64,000 bases of DNA, taken from contig NZ_JAQQTD010000006.1 in NCBI RefSeq assembly GCF_028561755.1, positions 124,001-188,000 of the forward strand. Direction: 5' to 3'. Positions 62,458-64,000 of this stretch are shown piece after piece (the stretch's first letter is position 1; each line of letters starts with the position of its first letter). The notes below the pieces were generated by a model. That model was not told the DNA's origin. It made no database searches and worked only from the letters and a program-made list of their open reading frames with translations. This stretch comes from Altibacter sp. HG106. GTDB lineage: Bacteria > Bacteroidota > Bacteroidia > Flavobacteriales > Flavobacteriaceae. The position numbers were made by a program, and so were the translations under genes.

Positions 62458-63005
62458 GATGGCTCTTGGTTTTGAGAAAGGTGGATCAAGGCAAAAACAG
62501 CGTAATTGATCATATCCTGATAGTTCGCGTCAATTCCTTCACTGACAATAGTTTTCCCTTCGTTATTTTCAATTTGTTTGACGCGTAATAGTTTCTGAAG
62601 AATTAGATCGGTCAACGAACTCACCCGCATATCGCGCCAAGCCTCTCCGTAATCGTGATTTTTATCAAGCATCAATTGCTTGGTAACAGCCACTTTCTCA
62701 TCGTACAATTGCGTGGCCGCTTCCAGGGAAAGATCGGGTTGTTCTACAACGCCTTTTTCCAGTTGAATCAATGCCATTAGGGCGTAATTAATGATCCCGA
62801 CAAATTCACTCGCTTCCCCTTCGTCTACGCGACGTTCGGAATTTTGTTGCAGACCGCGAATGCGCTGTGCCTTAATAAAGATCTGATCGGTAAGGGAAGG
62901 CAATCGCAGGATTCGCCATGCACTGCCGTAATCTTTCATTTTCTTCATGAACAGATCGCGGCATTGGGTGATGACGTCATTGTATTGTTTTGAAGTATCA
63001 GGCAT
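62454..63005 (-). CDS. DUF1599 (Nmad1-type) duplicated-domain protein
   Basis: 183 residues made of two similar halves: ~12-92 (LFMKKMKDYGSAWRILRLPSLTDQIFIKAQRIRGL ... INYALMALIQLE) and ~110-180 (LMLDKNHDYGEAWRDMRVSSLTDLILQKLLRVKQI ... INYAVFALIHLS). The repeated DYGxAWRxxRxxSLTD motif is the DUF1599 hallmark, which Pfam links to nucleotide modification proteins. It heads the operon DUF1599, BT_3928-like, permease, tpiA, prmA, clpS, and is divergent from folP. Confidence 0.88.
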   Translation of the reverse strand: MPDTSKQYNDVITQCRDLFMKKMKDYGSAWRILRLPSLTDQIFIKAQRIRGLQQNSERRVDEGEASEFVGIINYALMALIQLEKGVVEQPDLSLEAATQLYDEKVAVTKQLMLDKNHDYGEAWRDMRVSSLTDLILQKLLRVKQIENNEGKTIVSEGIDANYQDMINYAVFALIHLSQNQEPS

Positions 63006-63057
63006 CCCGTCTTTTAGATTTTGCGTAAATTTCGCTTAAATAAATCACTTTAGAAAA

Positions 63058-63888
63058 TTGTATACACTTAATTGCCGCGGAACGCTAATCGACCTTAGTA
63101 CGCCCAAAGTCATGGGAATTCTCAATGTCACTCCCGATTCATTTTACGACGGTGGAGCGCACGTGGAAACGCGCGAACTTGTCGCGAAGGCGGCCTTATT
63201 ATTAGAAGAGGGCGCTACTTTTTTGGATGTGGGTGGTTACAGTTCACGTCCGGGTGCCGCGGCACTTTCCGAAGCTGAAGAAATCGAGCGTGTTGTTCCG
63301 GCGATTCAGGCCATTTTGGAAGATTTTCCCGAAGCACTCATTTCTATCGACACCTTTCGCAGCTCGGTGGCCCGGAACGCGCTTGAAGTGGGTGCGTGTA
63401 TGGTGAATGATATTTCAGCAGGGGTTCAAGATCATGACATGTTAGACCTTGTGGCCGAATTTCAGGTACCGTATGTGATGATGCACATGAAGGGCACGCC
63501 TCAAACCATGACACAACACACCACCTACGAGCATCTCATTCTAGAGGTCAGGAAGCACCTCTCGGAACGAATGGCCGCAGCTCGAAAAGCCGGTATCAAC
63601 GACCTCATTATCGACCCGGGATTTGGCTTTGCGAAAACAAGAGAACAAAATTTTGAGCTGCTCGCGGGACTCGACTTATTTCAAGAATTCGAAGTTCCTG
63701 TCTTAGTAGGTGTTTCGCGAAAATCGATGATCTACAAAACCCTGGGAATCACTCCTGAAGAGGCGTTAAATGGCACTTCTGTGCTACACAGCTGGGCCTT
63801 ACAAAAGGGTTGCAACCTCCTTCGGGTACACGATGTAAAACCTGCCGTTGAGTGCGTTCAACTCTTTGAAGCTTGGACCCGCGGTTAA
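63058..63888 (+). CDS. folP: Dihydropteroate synthase
   Basis: 276 residues, with a TTG start at 63058 (MYTLNCRGTLIDLSTPK when initiated) because the family needs these residues and the first ATG (63112) would cut into the active site. Motifs: VMGILNVTPDSFYDGG, the pterin-binding FLDVGGYSSRPGA, SIDTFRSSVARNALE, MVNDISAG, YVMMHMKG, DPGFGFAKT and VGVSRKSMI. It joins pABA to pterin in folate synthesis (sulfonamide target). The diadenylate cyclase gene follows after 34 bases. Confidence 0.95.
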   Translation: MYTLNCRGTLIDLSTPKVMGILNVTPDSFYDGGAHVETRELVAKAALLLEEGATFLDVGGYSSRPGAAALSEAEEIERVVPAIQAILEDFPEALISIDTFRSSVARNALEVGACMVNDISAGVQDHDMLDLVAEFQVPYVMMHMKGTPQTMTQHTTYEHLILEVRKHLSERMAAARKAGINDLIIDPGFGFAKTREQNFELLAGLDLFQEFEVPVLVGVSRKSMIYKTLGITPEEALNGTSVLHSWALQKGCNLLRVHDVKPAVECVQLFEAWTRG

Positions 63889-63922
63889 AAAAAATCTGTT
63901 ACTTTTACACAAACCTTCGCCT

Positions 63923-64000
63923 GTGGAATTTTTAGACCTTTATAAGATCAGGATCATCGACATCATTGATATTGTTTTGGTTGCTTTTCTGCTCTATTAC
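63923..64000 (+). CDS. cdaA: Diadenylate cyclase CdaA, N-terminal start (cut by window edge)
   Basis: Only 26 codons, from a GTG: reads MEFLDLYKIRIIDIIDIVLV and continues AFLLYY. This matches the N-terminal membrane helix of the CdaA/TIGR00159 family (VDILLVAFLLYxLY), and folP-cdaA adjacency is common in Bacteroidetes. The catalytic DAC domain lies beyond the window, so the call rests on the N-terminus and context. Confidence 0.7.
   Translation, partial: MEFLDLYKIRIIDIIDIVLVAFLLYY

Overview
The window is a continuous piece of a Flavobacteriaceae-type (Bacteroidota) chromosome. The evidence is the Bacteroidetes -7 promoter box TAnnTTTG in front of many genes, a T9SS C-terminal sorting domain, several flavobacterial small-protein families, a glutamine synthetase III, a DnaJ with a reduced zinc finger, and a very high density of secreted lipoproteins. 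Base composition looks to be in the low-to-mid 40s % GC by eye (not computed). I see no phage, transposase or CRISPR array. Nearly all of the window reads as ordinary core genome; the unusual parts are listed below.

Layout. 1-5534 (-): a six-gene run of ABC exporter ATPase and permease, MscS channel, outer-membrane barrel, an NtrC-like response regulator without a DNA-binding domain, and a PPK2-type polyphosphate kinase cut by the window edge. 5787-7470 (-): grpE-dnaJ with two tandem terminators. 7621-12390: yceI, a TIGR01777 epimerase, mnmD, a DUF4920 lipoprotein, ilvE and a MazG-like pyrophosphohydrolase. 12440-19603 (+): a locus of papain-like cysteine protease, unknown protein, TPR histidine kinase and NarL-type regulator, followed by a TolB-like lipoprotein, a beta-barrel and a vWA lipoprotein. 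Two near-identical NarL-style 7-2-7 inverted heptamer sites, one in front of each transcription unit, suggest a self-contained regulon. 19676-23917: an M49 peptidase, an SRPBCC/GyrI protein, the fluoride channel CrcB and a secreted protein. 23950-26120 (+): a short leader peptide with tandem Trp codons and an intrinsic terminator in front of an MFS transporter and a DJ-1/PfpI-like lipoprotein, i.e. a probable amino-acid attenuation system. 26098-33595: an Lrp regulator, an AGCS symporter, a membrane-bound LuxR-type regulator and the fused isobutyryl-CoA mutase IcmF. 33746-41202: a T9SS cargo protein, a DUF4197 lipoprotein, pyrF, prfA, two similar membrane proteins and purM.

41273-48243 (-) is a complete curli (type VIII secretion) operon in the order curlin, curlin, CsgB-like, CsgE, CsgF, CsgG and a beta-propeller lipoprotein. 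It has domain extensions on CsgE and CsgG, and intrinsic-terminator-like hairpins between the fibre subunits and the machinery. 48717-52003: glutamine synthetase III and a Na/Ca exchanger. 52076-54434 (+): a BlaI/M56 sensor pair with an operator cluster overlapping its promoter. 54499-56122: a 50-residue protein, apt, tRNA-Arg, and an array of degenerate tRNA 3'-end copies, two of which carry the same 22-bp palindromic insertion at the same position. 56241-63005: rhodanese, a thiopurine-methyltransferase-like enzyme, an M57 peptidase, and a tight operon (DUF1599, BT_3928-like, DppB-like permease, tpiA, prmA, clpS). 63058-64000 (+): folP and the start of the diadenylate cyclase gene cdaA.

Several likely start codons are not ATG (12501 GTG, 14232 GTG, 63058 TTG, 63923 GTG). 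For about a dozen genes I moved the start inward to a signal peptide or to the family's usual N-terminus.
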